Shown piece by piece: positions 19,535-28,770 of a DNA stretch of 53,147 nucleotides. The notes beneath the pieces are model-generated. The model ran no database searches and was not told where the DNA came from. It saw nothing but the letters and a program-made list of their open reading frames with translations. How positions within the stretch are numbered: position 1 is the stretch's first letter; every line of letters starts with the position of its first letter. Source of the DNA: Desulfuromonadaceae bacterium. Its GTDB lineage: Bacteria; Desulfobacterota; Desulfuromonadia; Geobacterales; Pseudopelobacteraceae. The DNA lies in NCBI GenBank assembly GCA_028683435.1, contig JAQUIG010000014.1, positions 1 to 53,147 of the forward strand, given 5' to 3'. The position numbers and the translations under genes were made by a program.

Positions 19535-19543
19535 TGGTATAAT
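19535..19543 (+). promoter_or_regulatory. Extended -10 promoter for the secreted protein at 19568
   Basis: TGGTATAAT is a perfect TGn-TATAAT extended -10, with no good -35. The -10 ends 24 bases before the ATG, so the 5' leader would be very short, about 18 bases including AAAGGAG. Confidence 0.6.
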
Positions 19544-19567
19544 ATAAAAATTAGAAAGGAGATCTCT

Positions 19568-20119
19568 ATGAAAAAGACAGCACTGGTTCTTGTGATCGCA
19601 GCCATGGCAGCGGTATCGTCTGCACAGGCGGAGGTGAGTGTCAATATAAACCTTGGCGTACCGGCTCCACGGGTGATTGTCGCCTCTCCCCCGTCAGTCC
19701 GTTTTGATGTGGCACCGCGCTTTATCGCCCCGCCCCGCCTCGGTTTTTATGTCGGAGTGGATACTCCGTATGACATCATCTTCAGCTCTAATTATTACTA
19801 CCTGTATTACGGCAACAGCTGGCACCGTTCCGGAAACTATAACGGTCCTTGGTTTGAAGTTCCTTACCGGCATTTGCCGCCGGGCATCCGCAAACACCGG
19901 ATCGAGCAAATCCGCTCGTACCGTGACCGTGAATACCGCGTGTATCGCAGTAAGCCGGATCACTATCGCGGACGTCAATTCCGCCCCGATCATGAGCGGA
20001 GGGGCGATTTGAAGGAAGAGCGTCGGCGCGGTAAGCAGGAATGGAAAAATGATCGCAGGCAAGACAAGCGAGAGCGGAAGGAAGAAAAACGCGACAGGAA
20101 CGGGCATGGTCGTGACTGA
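19568..20119 (+). CDS. Secreted basic protein with YNGPW module
   Basis: A 183-residue exported protein. ATG 19568 follows AAAGGAGATCTCT. The signal peptide is clear (Lys-Lys, hydrophobic core, cleavage after SSAQA). The body carries GFYVGVDTPYDIIFSSNYYYL, WHRSGNYNGPWFEV and RHLPPG, matching the C-terminal module of the lipoprotein at 17346-18227. The last 60 residues are extremely rich in Arg, Lys, Glu and Asp and probably disordered. The function is unknown; a periplasmic or surface role is likely. A good terminator follows. Confidence 0.8.
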   Translation: MKKTALVLVIAAMAAVSSAQAEVSVNINLGVPAPRVIVASPPSVRFDVAPRFIAPPRLGFYVGVDTPYDIIFSSNYYYLYYGNSWHRSGNYNGPWFEVPYRHLPPGIRKHRIEQIRSYRDREYRVYRSKPDHYRGRQFRPDHERRGDLKEERRRGKQEWKNDRRQDKRERKEEKRDRNGHGRD

Positions 20120-20134
20120 GTTATTATGATACCA

Positions 20135-20160
20135 GTGGGGGGGCAACCTCCCACTTTTTT
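20135..20160 (+). terminator. Rho-independent terminator after the secreted protein gene
   Basis: GTGGGGGG pairs with CCTCCCAC around GCAA, followed by six T. The next 137 bases up to the smc start have no recognised feature. Confidence 0.88.
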
Positions 20161-20297
20161 GTGGTGCGCCAGGCATGATTCCGCCAAAACAACACCTCGC
20201 GACTCCTGCATCAAGTTTGATACGGACGAACTTTGCCGCAGCGCCATAACATCCCTCTGGACATGCCTTCCCCCCCTCTGATAAAGTACGCGCTTCC

Positions 20298-23200
20298 ATG
20301 AAAATCAAACGACTCGAAATATCCGGTTTTAAATCCTTTGCCGACAAGGTTGTACTAGACTTCCAGCAGAATGTAACCGGCGTGGTCGGCCCGAACGGCT
20401 GCGGCAAGTCGAATATCGTCGATGCGATCCGCTGGTGCATGGGGGAACAGTCCGCCAAGAACCTGCGCGGCAAGGCGATGGAAGATGTCATCTTTGTCGG
20501 CAGTGAGACCCGCAAGCCGCTGGGTGTCGCTGAGGTGTCGCTGGTCTTCTCCACCGAGGATGGCCGGGCGCCGGCCAAGTACCTCGATTATGCCGAGATC
20601 CAGCTCACCCGCCGTCTGTACCGCGACGGCGACAGCGATTATCTGATCAACAAGACCCCCTGCCGCCTGCTGGACATAACCGAACTCTTCATGGATACCG
20701 GCGTCGGCACCCGTGCCTATTCGATCATCGAGCAGGGGAAGATCGGCCAGATCCTCCATTCGCGCCCGGAGGAACGCCGCTTTCTGATCGAGGAGGCGGC
20801 CGGGGTTACCAAATTCAAGTCGCGTAAGCAGCTGGCTCTCAAAAAGATTGAGGGAACACGCCAGAATCTGGCCCGTCTGGCGGATGTGCTGGGGGAGATC
20901 CGGCGGCAGTTGGCATCGCTCCAGCGCCAGGCCAAAAAGGCTGAAAAATTCCGGGAAGTCCGCGACGAACTGCGGGAAATAGAACTGCTCTTTACCGCGC
21001 GGGAGTATTGCGAGACTCAGATCCAGCGGAGTGCGGCAGAGCGGGAGCTCGATGCTCTCAATCATCGGATCCGCGAAGCGTTTGCCGCCTCCGCACTCGG
21101 AGAAGCGCAGGCCGAGGAGGCCCGCGTGACGCTGCTGGAGGCGGAAAAGCGGCTGACGATCGCCCAGGAGGAGATCTTTCGCGTCAGGAGTGAGTTCAGT
21201 ACGACCGGAAACGGGTTGGATTTTCAGCGCAAGGAGCTGGCCGGTCTTGATGCACGGTTGGCCCGGCTGGTGTCCGAGAGGGCCGAGCTGGAGGCGAGAC
21301 TGAAGGAGTGTGGAGAACAACGGGGCGTGCTCGAACTTCGCCGTGATACCGGGGTTGTCGATGCCGCCGGAATGCAGAGCGAGCTGGAACAGTCCGAAGG
21401 TCTGCTGGCCGCGCACCAGCTGGCCGAAGAGGGGTTGAATCGTGATCTGGAGAACCGCCGTCGGGAGCTCTTTACCGCCCTGGCCGAGGCGGCCCAGTTC
21501 AAGAGCCGCTTTGAAAACGCCCAGAAAAGGTTGGGAGCGCTTCGCGAACGGCTCGACCGCCATGCCCGCGAAGCGATGCAGCTGGGTGAACGCCACCTGC
21601 AACTGCGCCAGCGGGCGGATGCGCTGGAGAAGGAAATCGCCACCAGCCAGTTGGAACAGGAAACGCTGCAAGCCCAATTGTCCTCGCTGCGCGGCCGGGA
21701 GGACGAGCTGAAACTGCGGCTCCCCGAGGTTGAAAATGGGTGGCACTCCGCACGGGATGGCTTGAATCGCAGTTCTTCGCGTCTCCTTTCGCTTAAAGAG
21801 CTGGAAGCCCAGTTTGCCGGGTTCGGCCAGGGAACCCGTACGCTGATGAAGGATGCTACCCTCCGCTCCCGTTTCAGCGGCGTGCTGGCTGATGCCATTC
21901 AAGCTCCCGCCGAACTGGAGGCGGCGCTTGAGACGGCCCTGGCGGAGCGCCTGCAGTGCATCCTCTGCTCCGATGATCACGATGCTCTTGGGGCGGTAGA
22001 ATTTCTGAAAACAAACAATGGCGGGAGGGCCGGAATCGCCCTGCCGCTGGAGCAGATGGCCGGTGCCCCCCCGACGGTGACGGGAGCCGTTCCGCTGGCG
22101 GGGCAGGTGGAGGTCGTCGGCCCGTTTGCCGGATTGATCCTGAATCTGCTGGCATCTGTCATGCTGGTTGATGATGTCAGCACAGCGCTCGGGCTTGCAC
22201 GGCAGCACCCCGGGCTGACCTTTGTCACCCGCGCCGGCGACATGGTCGCCCATGGGGGGATCATCAGCGGTGGTTCGGGTGAGCAGGTGGGGAAGGGACT
22301 GATCCACAAGAAGCGTGAAATCAGGGAGCTGGAGCTGGCCGTGGCCCGACTGGGGGGGGAGGTCGTCTCCCTCGGCACGCAGCGCGATGATCTGCGGCGC
22401 TGTAGTCAGGAGGTGGCCGAGGGGATTAAGGGGGGGGGGGCAACATTGCACCAGGCAGAGCTGAAACTGACCGGGCTGCTCAAGGATCGCCAGCAGGCTC
22501 GCGATGAAGGAGCCCGCATTGATGAGCGGCTGGAGGTCCAGTCCCTGGAGTCTGAAGATCTCAATGAGGAACAGGCCGCACTGGAGGGTGAACTTAAGTT
22601 TGCCGGGGAACAGTTAGCCCGGACCGGCGCCGCCTCAAAGGGGCTGGAGGGGGAAACGTCCCGCTTGAAGGGTGAACTTGATACCCGCCGCGCGCAGCTG
22701 GCCGTTGTTCGCGAAAAGGTGACCGCCATCCGGGTGCAAAACGCTACGGTCAAGGAGCAGCATGATGCCTCTCTGCGTGCACTCTCCGAGCTGGAGCAGC
22801 GTACGGAAGAGGTCCTGCGGCGCATGGCTGCCGACCGGGAGGAAATTGAATCCGGTGATGCCGCCAGAGTGCAGCTCCAGAGGGAGATATCTGCCGCGAC
22901 CGAGCGGCTGGAAGGTCTCGTCCGGGAACAGGCGGATGCTGAAGGAGGGTTGATCGTACTGCGGGGACGTTTTGAGGATGCCGGTGCTGTCCTGAATCTG
23001 CTTGACGTTCAGCTCAAGAAGGCTCGCGAAGAGGGGGACGCTGCCAGGCAGGCACAGGCCGACCTTAACCTTCGCTTTTCAACACTGACTATGCACGCTG
23101 AGCACCTGGAGCGGGCTCTGCAGGAACGGAGCCGCATCGCCATGTCGGAAGCGGTCGCAAAGCTGGAGTCAACCGAATTTGACGAAGCGTCCCGCCGACT

Positions 23201-23828
23201 GCGGCAGGCAGAACTGCAGCGGCTTCTGGACGAGATGGGCGAGGTAAACCTGATGGCGATCGAGGAGTGTGCCGGGATGGAGGAACGGTTCACTTTTCTT
23301 ACCGGTCAGCGGGATGATCTGGAGGAGTCGCTGCGCGGTCTGCAGCAGGCTATCCAGCGCATCAACCGCACTACCCGCCAGCGTTTCCTGGAGACCTACA
23401 ACCTGATCAACGCCAAATTCCAGGAGGTCTTTCCGCGCCTTTTCTGCGGTGGGCGGGCCGAGTTGCGCCTGACCGACGAAGCGGACCTGCTGGAGACCGG
23501 CATCGACATCATCGTACAGCCCCCCGGAAAGAAACTGCAGAACGTGACGCTCCTCTCGGGGGGGGAAAAGGCGCTAACCGCCGTGGCACTGATCTTCTCG
23601 ATCTTCCTGATCAAGCCGACCCCGTTCTGTCTGTTGGATGAGGTAGATGCGCCGCTCGACGACGCCAATATCGGCCGCTTCAACGAAATGGTCAGGGAGA
23701 TGAGCGATATTTCGCAATTCATCATCATTACCCACAACAAGGCCACGATGCAGGTGGCCGACACCCTTTACGGCATCACGATGGAAGAACCGGGGGCATC
23801 GCGGGTGGTGTCGGTGCGGCTGCATTAA
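20298..23828 (+). CDS. smc: Chromosome segregation ATPase SMC
   Basis: A 1176-residue protein, the usual bacterial SMC length. Order: N-terminal ATPase lobe with Walker A GPNGCGKSN (about 32-40) and the conserved KSFADK start; Q-loop region ending in RSAMGEQSAK-like RWCMGEQSAKNLRGK; long coiled coil (about 170-500); hinge (about 510-670, with glycine-rich THRVTRAGD-like VTRAGDMVAHGGIISGG); return coiled coil; and C-terminal lobe with signature LLSGGEKALTAVALIFS and Walker B FCLLDEVDAPLDDAN. It forms the condensin ring that compacts and segregates the chromosome; scpA and scpB are not in the window. An unusual run of 11 G lies at 22430-22440 inside the gene. The stop overlaps the convergent DUF2007 gene by 4 bases. 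Confidence 0.97.
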   Translation: MKIKRLEISGFKSFADKVVLDFQQNVTGVVGPNGCGKSNIVDAIRWCMGEQSAKNLRGKAMEDVIFVGSETRKPLGVAEVSLVFSTEDGRAPAKYLDYAEIQLTRRLYRDGDSDYLINKTPCRLLDITELFMDTGVGTRAYSIIEQGKIGQILHSRPEERRFLIEEAAGVTKFKSRKQLALKKIEGTRQNLARLADVLGEIRRQLASLQRQAKKAEKFREVRDELREIELLFTAREYCETQIQRSAAERELDALNHRIREAFAASALGEAQAEEARVTLLEAEKRLTIAQEEIFRVRSEFSTTGNGLDFQRKELAGLDARLARLVSERAELEARLKECGEQRGVLELRRDTGVVDAAGMQSELEQSEGLLAAHQLAEEGLNRDLENRRRELFTALAEAAQFKSRFENAQKRLGALRERLDRHAREAMQLGERHLQLRQRADALEKEIATSQLEQETLQAQLSSLRGREDELKLRLPEVENGWHSARDGLNRSSSRLLSLKELEAQFAGFGQGTRTLMKDATLRSRFSGVLADAIQAPAELEAALETALAERLQCILCSDDHDALGAVEFLKTNNGGRAGIALPLEQMAGAPPTVTGAVPLAGQVEVVGPFAGLILNLLASVMLVDDVSTALGLARQHPGLTFVTRAGDMVAHGGIISGGSGEQVGKGLIHKKREIRELELAVARLGGEVVSLGTQRDDLRRCSQEVAEGIKGGGATLHQAELKLTGLLKDRQQARDEGARIDERLEVQSLESEDLNEEQAALEGELKFAGEQLARTGAASKGLEGETSRLKGELDTRRAQLAVVREKVTAIRVQNATVKEQHDASLRALSELEQRTEEVLRRMAADREEIESGDAARVQLQREISAATERLEGLVREQADAEGGLIVLRGRFEDAGAVLNLLDVQLKKAREEGDAARQAQADLNLRFSTLTMHAEHLERALQERSRIAMSEAVAKLESTEFDEASRRLRQAELQRLLDEMGEVNLMAIEECAGMEERFTFLTGQRDDLEESLRGLQQAIQRINRTTRQRFLETYNLINAKFQEVFPRLFCGGRAELRLTDEADLLETGIDIIVQPPGKKLQNVTLLSGGEKALTAVALIFSIFLIKPTPFCLLDEVDAPLDDANIGRFNEMVREMSDISQFIIITHNKATMQVADTLYGITMEEPGASRVVSVRLH

Positions 23829-24136
23829 TCAACAGACGGTCGGCTGCTTCCGCATTTCCAGCACTCGGTGAATTGCCCCTCGATTTCCTCGCCGCATGAA
23901 CCACAAACCCAGGCGGCACTCTCTTTTACTGCAAGTGCCTCTGCTACAATCCGTTGCGCTTCTGAAAAATCACCATCGTCAACGCATAGTTGGGGCCAGC
24001 ATTCAATCGGCGGGATGTGACCGATTCCGGCAGAAATGAATTCATTTTTGATCCAGCAGCTGATCCCGTGTCCTTCCAGGATGTTCTGAAATATGCTCAC
24101 AATCGATATGGTTGAAGCGCTGTAAACAGTTTTCAT
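23825..24136 (-). CDS. DUF2007 protein with C-terminal zinc ribbon
   Basis: A 103-residue cytosolic protein. Residues 1-70 have the DUF2007 (putative signal-transducing) pattern: VYSASTISIVSIFQNILEGHGI, then PQLCVDDGDFSEAQRIV. Residues 77-98 form a zinc ribbon, CGSCGEEIEGQFTECWKCG. The combination is common in proteobacteria and its function is not established. Its stop overlaps smc by 4 bases. Confidence 0.82.
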   Translation of the reverse strand: MKTVYSASTISIVSIFQNILEGHGISCWIKNEFISAGIGHIPPIECWPQLCVDDGDFSEAQRIVAEALAVKESAAWVCGSCGEEIEGQFTECWKCGSSRPSVD

Positions 24137-24288
24137 ATAATCTCCGGTGTCACTTTTTTACTCCATTCGTTTATAATACTCTGATAAAAGTTTCCTTTCA
24201 TACCCTTAACTACTCTTTTTGCTGCTCACATTTTGTAGCCAACCTATGATATACGTACCATCCGTAAGCTGTTAATAAGGAGTTTGTC

Positions 24289-24645
24289 ATGTCATTCGAG
24301 GTGATACTAGAGGATCTGGTGAATCGGGTGCCGCAGACGGTCGGTGCCATCCTGGTTGATTGGGAAGGTGAGGCGGTCATGGAACATTGCAGCTGTGATC
24401 CATATGACATCCGTTTTATTGCCGCTCACAAGGGGATTATCCTGGCGCGCCTCAAGGAGATGCAGGGTGCTGCACAGGTTGGTGAGGTGGAGGATGTCGT
24501 TGTCACCTCCAGCCGGGGGCATCTGATCATCGGCTGTATTGATCAGTATTATTCACTTGTTATGAAAATTGAGCACAACTGTCCGGTGGCGCTGGCGCTG
24601 TACCATTTTCGCCTTGCAATCACCGCGCTGAAAAGGGAGGTCTGA
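24289..24645 (+). CDS. Roadblock/LC7 domain protein
   Basis: A 118-residue single-domain protein: FEVILEDLVNRVPQTVGAILVDWEGEAV begins the Roadblock fold, followed by the helix HKGIILARLKEM and the strands VVVTSSRGHLIIGCI. AAGGAG precedes the ATG. Bacterial Roadblock proteins act as partners or activators of small Ras-like GTPases such as MglA. Here the gene's TGA overlaps the ATG of ftsY (TGATG), so it is translationally coupled to a signal-recognition-particle GTPase. Whether it contacts FtsY is unknown but worth testing. Confidence 0.85.
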   Translation: MSFEVILEDLVNRVPQTVGAILVDWEGEAVMEHCSCDPYDIRFIAAHKGIILARLKEMQGAAQVGEVEDVVVTSSRGHLIIGCIDQYYSLVMKIEHNCPVALALYHFRLAITALKREV

Positions 24646-25712
24646 TGAATCCTCAAGAGAAGAAGGGCTTTTTCCGTGGGCTTATCGACAAGATTGCCGG
24701 TTCGGAACCGGCAGAAGCGCCGCCTCTGACTTTGGAAACACCGCTCCTGCAATCAACTCCGGCCGAGACACCAAAAGAGGAGGAAACACAGGCAAAGCCG
24801 AGTTTTTTTGAAAGGCTGAAGTCCGGTCTGAAGAAGACCAAGGATGGTCTGGTGGGGCGGATCGATGCCCTGGTGCTGGGCAAAAAGACGATCGATGCCG
24901 ATACCCTCGAGGAGCTTGAAGAGATCCTGATTACCTCTGATATCGGTGTCAAGACCACGGTGGAGTTGATCCGGACCCTGGAAGGGCGTCTGGGGCGCAA
25001 CGAGTTGAAGGATGGCGAGGCGCTCAGGGGCGCCTTGAAGGAGGAAATCCTGGCCCGTCTGACCGCTCATCACCGTCCGCTCGATTTCGGCAGCGGTAAG
25101 CCGTTCGTAATGCTGGTAATCGGTGTCAACGGCGTCGGCAAGACGACGACGGTCGGTAAGCTGGCCTCGCGTTTTTCCGCCTCCGGCAGTAAGGTGCTGC
25201 TGGCGGCGGCCGATACCTTTCGGGCCGCCGCGGCCGAACAGCTGGTGGCCTGGGGGGATCGCTCCGGTGTGGATGTCATCCGCCATAAGGAGGGTGCCGA
25301 CCCGTCTGCGGTCGTCTTTGATGCCTGCAAGGCGGCAGTTGCGCGCGGCGTTGATATTCTGATCGTTGATACCGCCGGCCGTCTGCATACCAAGGTGAAC
25401 CTGATGGAGGAGATGAAGAAGATTCGCCGCGTTATTGACCGGGAGATCCCCGGGGCTCCTCACGAAACGCTGCTGGTGCTGGATGCCGCAACCGGCCAGA
25501 ATGCGACCTCGCAGGCCCGCCTCTTCAAGGAGGCGGCCGGTGTCACCGGGCTGGTTCTGACCAAGTTGGACGGTACCGCCAAGGGGGGGATTCTGGTGGC
25601 GGTCAGCCATGAATTTGCCCTGCCGGTCCGTTATATCGGTGTCGGCGAATCAATTGAAGATCTGCGCGACTTCGATCCGCAAGAGTTCACCGATGCCCTT
25701 TTCCAGGCCTGA
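24645..25712 (+). CDS. ftsY: Signal recognition particle receptor FtsY
   Basis: A 355-residue SRP GTPase that docks ribosome-SRP complexes at the membrane. A short acidic, charged A region (1-60) precedes the N domain (about 60-140) and G domain. GTPase motifs: G1 [10 protein letters not shown] (about 165-174), [12 protein letters not shown]3 DTAGR, and G4 [11 protein letters not shown]-terminal [18 protein letters not shown] is typical. It is coupled to the upstream Roadblock gene by a one-base stop/start overlap. Confidence 0.97.
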   Translation: MNPQEKKGFFRGLIDKIAGSEPAEAPPLTLETPLLQSTPAETPKEEETQAKPSFFERLKSGLKKTKDGLVGRIDALVLGKKTIDADTLEELEEILITSDIGVKTTVELIRTLEGRLGRNELKDGEALRGALKEEILARLTAHHRPLDFGSGKPFVMLVIGVNGVGKTTTVGKLASRFSASGSKVLLAAADTFRAAAAEQLVAWGDRSGVDVIRHKEGADPSAVVFDACKAAVARGVDILIVDTAGRLHTKVNLMEEMKKIRRVIDREIPGAPHETLLVLDAATGQNATSQARLFKEAAGVTGLVLTKLDGTAKGGILVAVSHEFALPVRYIGVGESIEDLRDFDPQEFTDALFQA

Positions 25713-25774
25713 AAAAACAAGGCGCGGCGCGGGTAAGGATGTCACGGAACTCTGCGATATCAATCAATTAGGGC

Positions 25775-25803
25775 TTGACTTTGCGCAAGCCGCTTCGTAT
25801 AGT
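25775..25803 (+). promoter_or_regulatory. Sigma-70 promoter for zapB-like/zapA
   Basis: TTGACT (25775-25780), a 17-base spacer and TATAGT (25798-25803). About 28 bases upstream of the zapB-like ATG. Both hexamers are near consensus at optimal spacing. Confidence 0.75.
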
Positions 25804-25830
25804 GTGCCACTTCGAAAGGAAATAGAACTC

Positions 25831-26007
25831 ATGAATCAGGAACTACTGGAAGTACTTGAAAAGAAAATCGGCGACGTTGTCGAAAAGTATAGCGCCCTCA
25901 AAGAGGAAAACGCTCGCCTGCATGAAGAAATTGAGCGGCTCTCAAACGACCGGGAGGGTTTCAAGCACCGTGTTGATGCCATTCTTGGCAGGCTCGACGG
26001 AATTTAG
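25831..26007 (+). CDS. ZapB-like short coiled-coil cell-division protein
   Basis: A 58-residue protein started at ATG 25831, with AAGGAAAT upstream and a promoter just before; the longer open frame from 25609 overlaps ftsY and is rejected. The sequence is a continuous heptad coiled coil (LEVLEKKIGDVVEKYSALKE, ENARLHEEIERL), as in ZapB and related division proteins. Its position 20 bases before zapA supports a role in Z-ring assembly. ZapB homology is by type and context, since coiled coils are too degenerate to assign firmly. Confidence 0.75.
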   Translation: MNQELLEVLEKKIGDVVEKYSALKEENARLHEEIERLSNDREGFKHRVDAILGRLDGI

Positions 26008-26027
26008 GGCGCGAGCGTGGTCATTGT

Positions 26028-26300
26028 ATGAAAATAAGCCATGCGGTGACAATCCTTGGCCGCGAACTTTCGGTGCGGAGTTCTGCTCCCGAGGCGAAAG
26101 TAAGGGCGGTAGAAACCTTCGTCAATGGAAAGCTTCAAGATATCGGCGCAGCTCTTAGAAATGGTGACGCCCAACTGGTGCTGACGCTGGCTCTGCTGAA
26201 TACCTCGGAAGAGCTGCTTGAACTTCGCGCTCAGCGAGAAAAGGATGCTGCTGTCGACGGCAGAATTGCTGCCGCCATTGCAACGCTGGAAACGGCCTGA
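26028..26300 (+). CDS. zapA: Cell division protein ZapA
   Basis: A 90-residue protein with the ZapA pattern: HAVTILGRELSVRSSAPEAKV at the N-terminus (the FtsZ-binding globular part), then AETVNGKL-like VETFVNGKLQDI and a C-terminal coiled coil (LALLNTSEELLELRAQREK). ZapA cross-links FtsZ protofilaments. It forms an operon with the ZapB-like gene. The downstream order zapA - structured RNA - 5-formyl-THF cyclo-ligase matches the arrangement around ssrS in many proteobacteria. Confidence 0.9.
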   Translation: MKISHAVTILGRELSVRSSAPEAKVRAVETFVNGKLQDIGAALRNGDAQLVLTLALLNTSEELLELRAQREKDAAVDGRIAAAIATLETA

Positions 26301-26330
26301 TTTTACATGGTCTCTCAGGGAGACTTGATC

Positions 26331-26511
26331 ATATATTCGCATAATTGTTCTGCCGGTCGGGTGCGTCAAACATTGTGATTTACCTGTTTGATTGAAATAA
26401 TGTAACGCCCGTTGAATATATCCTCACTGGAAGGGAAAAGTCGCTTCTGAGTTGCAAAAGCGTAATCCGCGCGTTTACCTGACGGCACTCAAGACTTTTT
26501 CTCCCTTTCAG
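26331..26511 (+). ncRNA. ssrS: Candidate 6S RNA region (zapA to 5-FTHF cyclo-ligase gap)
   Basis: The 279-base gap after zapA has no credible gene but strong pairing potential. ATATATTC (26331-26338) pairs with GAATATAT (26414-26421), with inner pairing GGG..CGT / ACGCCC and ACATT / ATGT. Next, CTGGAAGGGAAAAGTC (26427-26442) pairs with GACTTTT..CCCTTTCAG (26493-26511), with further inner pairing TGAGT / ACTCA and GCG / CGC. A small GTCTC / GAGAC hairpin at 26310-26324 directly follows zapA. The location between zapA and the cyclo-ligase gene is the classical 6S RNA site. 6S RNA is expected as one long rod with a central bubble; my pairing gives two adjacent rods, so the exact ends and fold are unsure. 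Confidence 0.45.
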
Positions 26512-26579
26512 CCTCCCTGGTCGACATTCCCGATTTCACTTCGGGGCCACTCCGCACATGCGTATCGAAAGCAGTCAGT

Positions 26580-27152
26580 ATGCCCAAGCGCTCTATCCGT
26601 TCGCAGTTGCTGGCACAGCGCCGGGCGCTCAGCCATGATACGTGGCTGGCATCCAGTCGCGCCGCACAGCTCAATCTGCTCTCTCTTGATGAGTATGGCC
26701 GGGCTGAATGCGTGGCGCTGTATGCAGCTGCCCATAACGAAACAGATACAGGGCTGATCCTGGCCGCTGCCTTCCAGGCGGGGAAACGGGTGCTGTATCC
26801 GGCTGTCTGCGGCCATCAGATGGTGTTTCGCCGTGTCGAACAGGTTGAGGAGTTGCAGGAAGGGACGTTTGGTATCCTTGAACCATGTCCGACCGGGGTT
26901 GACCATCAGGCCGATGAAGCTGATCTGATCGTTGTCCCAGGGGTCGCTTTTGACCTGTCGGGGCACCGGATCGGCTACGGCAAAGGATTCTATGACCGTT
27001 TCCTGCAGCACCCAGGCCGCAGGGCACATCTCGTCGGACTGTGCCATGATTTTCAGGTGACTGGCTGCGCTATTCAGGCGGATATCCACGATATTCCGAT
27101 GGAAATTATCATTTCTGATAAACGAATTATTCGTATCCAACGATCATGTTGA
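26580..27152 (+). CDS. 5-formyltetrahydrofolate cyclo-ligase
   Basis: A 190-residue enzyme of the YgfA/MTHFS family, which converts 5-formyl-THF to 5,10-methenyl-THF using ATP. Basic N-terminus [16 protein letters not shown], then [14 protein letters not shown] (substrate region), and the C-terminal nucleotide/substrate motif [24 protein letters not shown], which is diagnostic. In enterobacteria the gene lies downstream of 6S RNA, often co-transcribed. The RNA-like region just upstream supports the same arrangement here. Confidence 0.93.
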   Translation: MPKRSIRSQLLAQRRALSHDTWLASSRAAQLNLLSLDEYGRAECVALYAAAHNETDTGLILAAAFQAGKRVLYPAVCGHQMVFRRVEQVEELQEGTFGILEPCPTGVDHQADEADLIVVPGVAFDLSGHRIGYGKGFYDRFLQHPGRRAHLVGLCHDFQVTGCAIQADIHDIPMEIIISDKRIIRIQRSC

Positions 27153-27207
27153 AGAAGTAACCGGAGTTCGCCAGGCGGCCCGGATTTATATACAGGAGGT
27201 TGATAGT

Positions 27208-28770
27208 ATGGAAGTCGTAATTAGCGTTATCATTACTCTGATTGTCGCTGCCGGAGCTTATTTTGCCGGTAACAAGCTCAACAAGAAGGATACGGGATCG
27301 ATTCTGAAACAGGCCGAAGAGCTTGCCGCCAAGGTACTCGAAGATGCCCGCCGTGAATCGGATACTATCAAGAAAGAGGCGGAACTTAAGGCCAAGGACC
27401 TGGCTATTCAGGCCAAGGAAGAGCATGACCGCAAAACAACCGAAAAAAACAAGGATCTCCAGGCACTGGAAAAAAGACTTGTTCAGAAGGAAGAAAATCT
27501 CGACAAAAAAGCTGGCCTGATCGACCAGAAAGAGATGGATATTCTCAAAAAAGAGCAGGCGGTTTCGCAAAAAGATCAGGTTCTTCTCCAGCGTGAAGAA
27601 GAACTGAAAAAAGCGTCAGATGTTCAAAATGCACGGCTCGAACAGATTTCCGGCATGTCGGCAGGGGAAGCAAAAAAAGAGTTGATGAACGCGATGGAAA
27701 CCGAGGCCAAGCATGATGCCGCCAAGATCATCAGGGCTATTGAAGATGAGGCCCGTGAAACTGGTGACAAGAAAGCCAAGGAAATCATGGCGCTTGCCAT
27801 TCAGCGCTATGCTGGTGAATACGTTGCCGAACGTACCGTTTCCGTTGTGCCGCTCCCCTCTGATGAGATGAAGGGGCGTATTATTGGCCGCGAGGGGCGC
27901 AATATTCGCGCGCTGGAGGCGGCCACCGGCATCGACCTGATTATTGACGATACCCCCGAAGCGGTAATTCTGTCCGGTTTTAATCCGGTACGCCGCGAAG
28001 TGGCACGTTTATCTCTTGAAAAACTCCTCGCCGATGGTCGCATCCATCCGGGTCGCATCGAAGAAGTCGTGGCAAAGTCAACCGAAGAAGTGGAACTTTC
28101 AATCAAAGAAGCGGGTGAACAGGCCGCCTTTGACCTGGGTGTCCACGGTATCCACCCGGAACTGCTCAAATTGATCGGACGCCTCAAATACCGTACCTCC
28201 TACACCCAGAACGTCTACCTCCACTCGCTGGAAGTCGCGTTTCTCTGCGGGATCATGGCCGCCGAACTCGGAATCAACGTCAAACAGGCCAAACGTGCCG
28301 GGCTGCTGCATGACCTGGGCAAGGCGGTTGACCACGAAGTTGAGGGTTCGCACGCGGTCATCGGCGCCGAGTTGGCCCGTAAATACGGCGAAACACCGAA
28401 GATTGTCCATGCCATTATGGCGCATCACGAAGATGAGAAGCCGAATTCAGTGCTGGCGATTCTGGTTCAGGCTGCCGACGCACTATCCGGTGCCCGCCCC
28501 GGCGCACGGCGTGAGATGATGGAAACCTACGTCAAGCGCTTGGGCGATCTGGAGCGCATTGCAACATCGTTCAGCGGTGTGCAGTCGTCATTTGCGATCC
28601 AGGCCGGTCGCGAGATCCGCGTCATGGTTTCGAGCGAGCATGTCAGCGATGATCAATCGGTGGTCATGGCTCGTGACATTGCCAAGAAAATCGAGGCAGA
28701 AATGACCTATCCGGGGCAGATTAAAGTCAACGTGATCCGCGAAACAAGATCAATAGAATATGCCCGTTAA
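27208..28770 (+). CDS. rny: Ribonuclease Y
   Basis: A 520-residue membrane-anchored endoribonuclease. AGGAGGTTGATAGT precedes the ATG. An N-terminal membrane helix ([19 protein letters not shown]) is followed by a long Lys/Glu-rich coiled coil (about 25-180), a KH domain (about 205-275, with [15 protein letters not shown]) and an HD domain (about 335-430, with [12 protein letters not shown] and [12 protein letters not shown]). RNase Y starts mRNA decay in bacteria that rely less on RNase E. It overlaps the phosphodiesterase gene by 11 bases, the same neighbour as in Bacillus. RNase J is also encoded in this window. Confidence 0.97.
   Translation: MEVVISVIITLIVAAGAYFAGNKLNKKDTGSILKQAEELAAKVLEDARRESDTIKKEAELKAKDLAIQAKEEHDRKTTEKNKDLQALEKRLVQKEENLDKKAGLIDQKEMDILKKEQAVSQKDQVLLQREEELKKASDVQNARLEQISGMSAGEAKKELMNAMETEAKHDAAKIIRAIEDEARETGDKKAKEIMALAIQRYAGEYVAERTVSVVPLPSDEMKGRIIGREGRNIRALEAATGIDLIIDDTPEAVILSGFNPVRREVARLSLEKLLADGRIHPGRIEEVVAKSTEEVELSIKEAGEQAAFDLGVHGIHPELLKLIGRLKYRTSYTQNVYLHSLEVAFLCGIMAAELGINVKQAKRAGLLHDLGKAVDHEVEGSHAVIGAELARKYGETPKIVHAIMAHHEDEKPNSVLAILVQAADALSGARPGARREMMETYVKRLGDLERIATSFSGVQSSFAIQAGREIRVMVSSEHVSDDQSVVMARDIAKKIEAEMTYPGQIKVNVIRETRSIEYAR

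Noticed and set aside
20355-22451. Long minus-strand open frame of 698 codons opposite smc
   Set aside because: It mirrors the codon structure of smc, has low-complexity Gln/Leu/Arg-rich content, no ribosome site and no recognisable domain; smc is certain on the other strand.
25609-25830. Long version of the ZapB-like protein starting inside ftsY
   Set aside because: It overlaps the well-supported C-terminus of FtsY in another frame. A promoter and ribosome site place the start at 25831.
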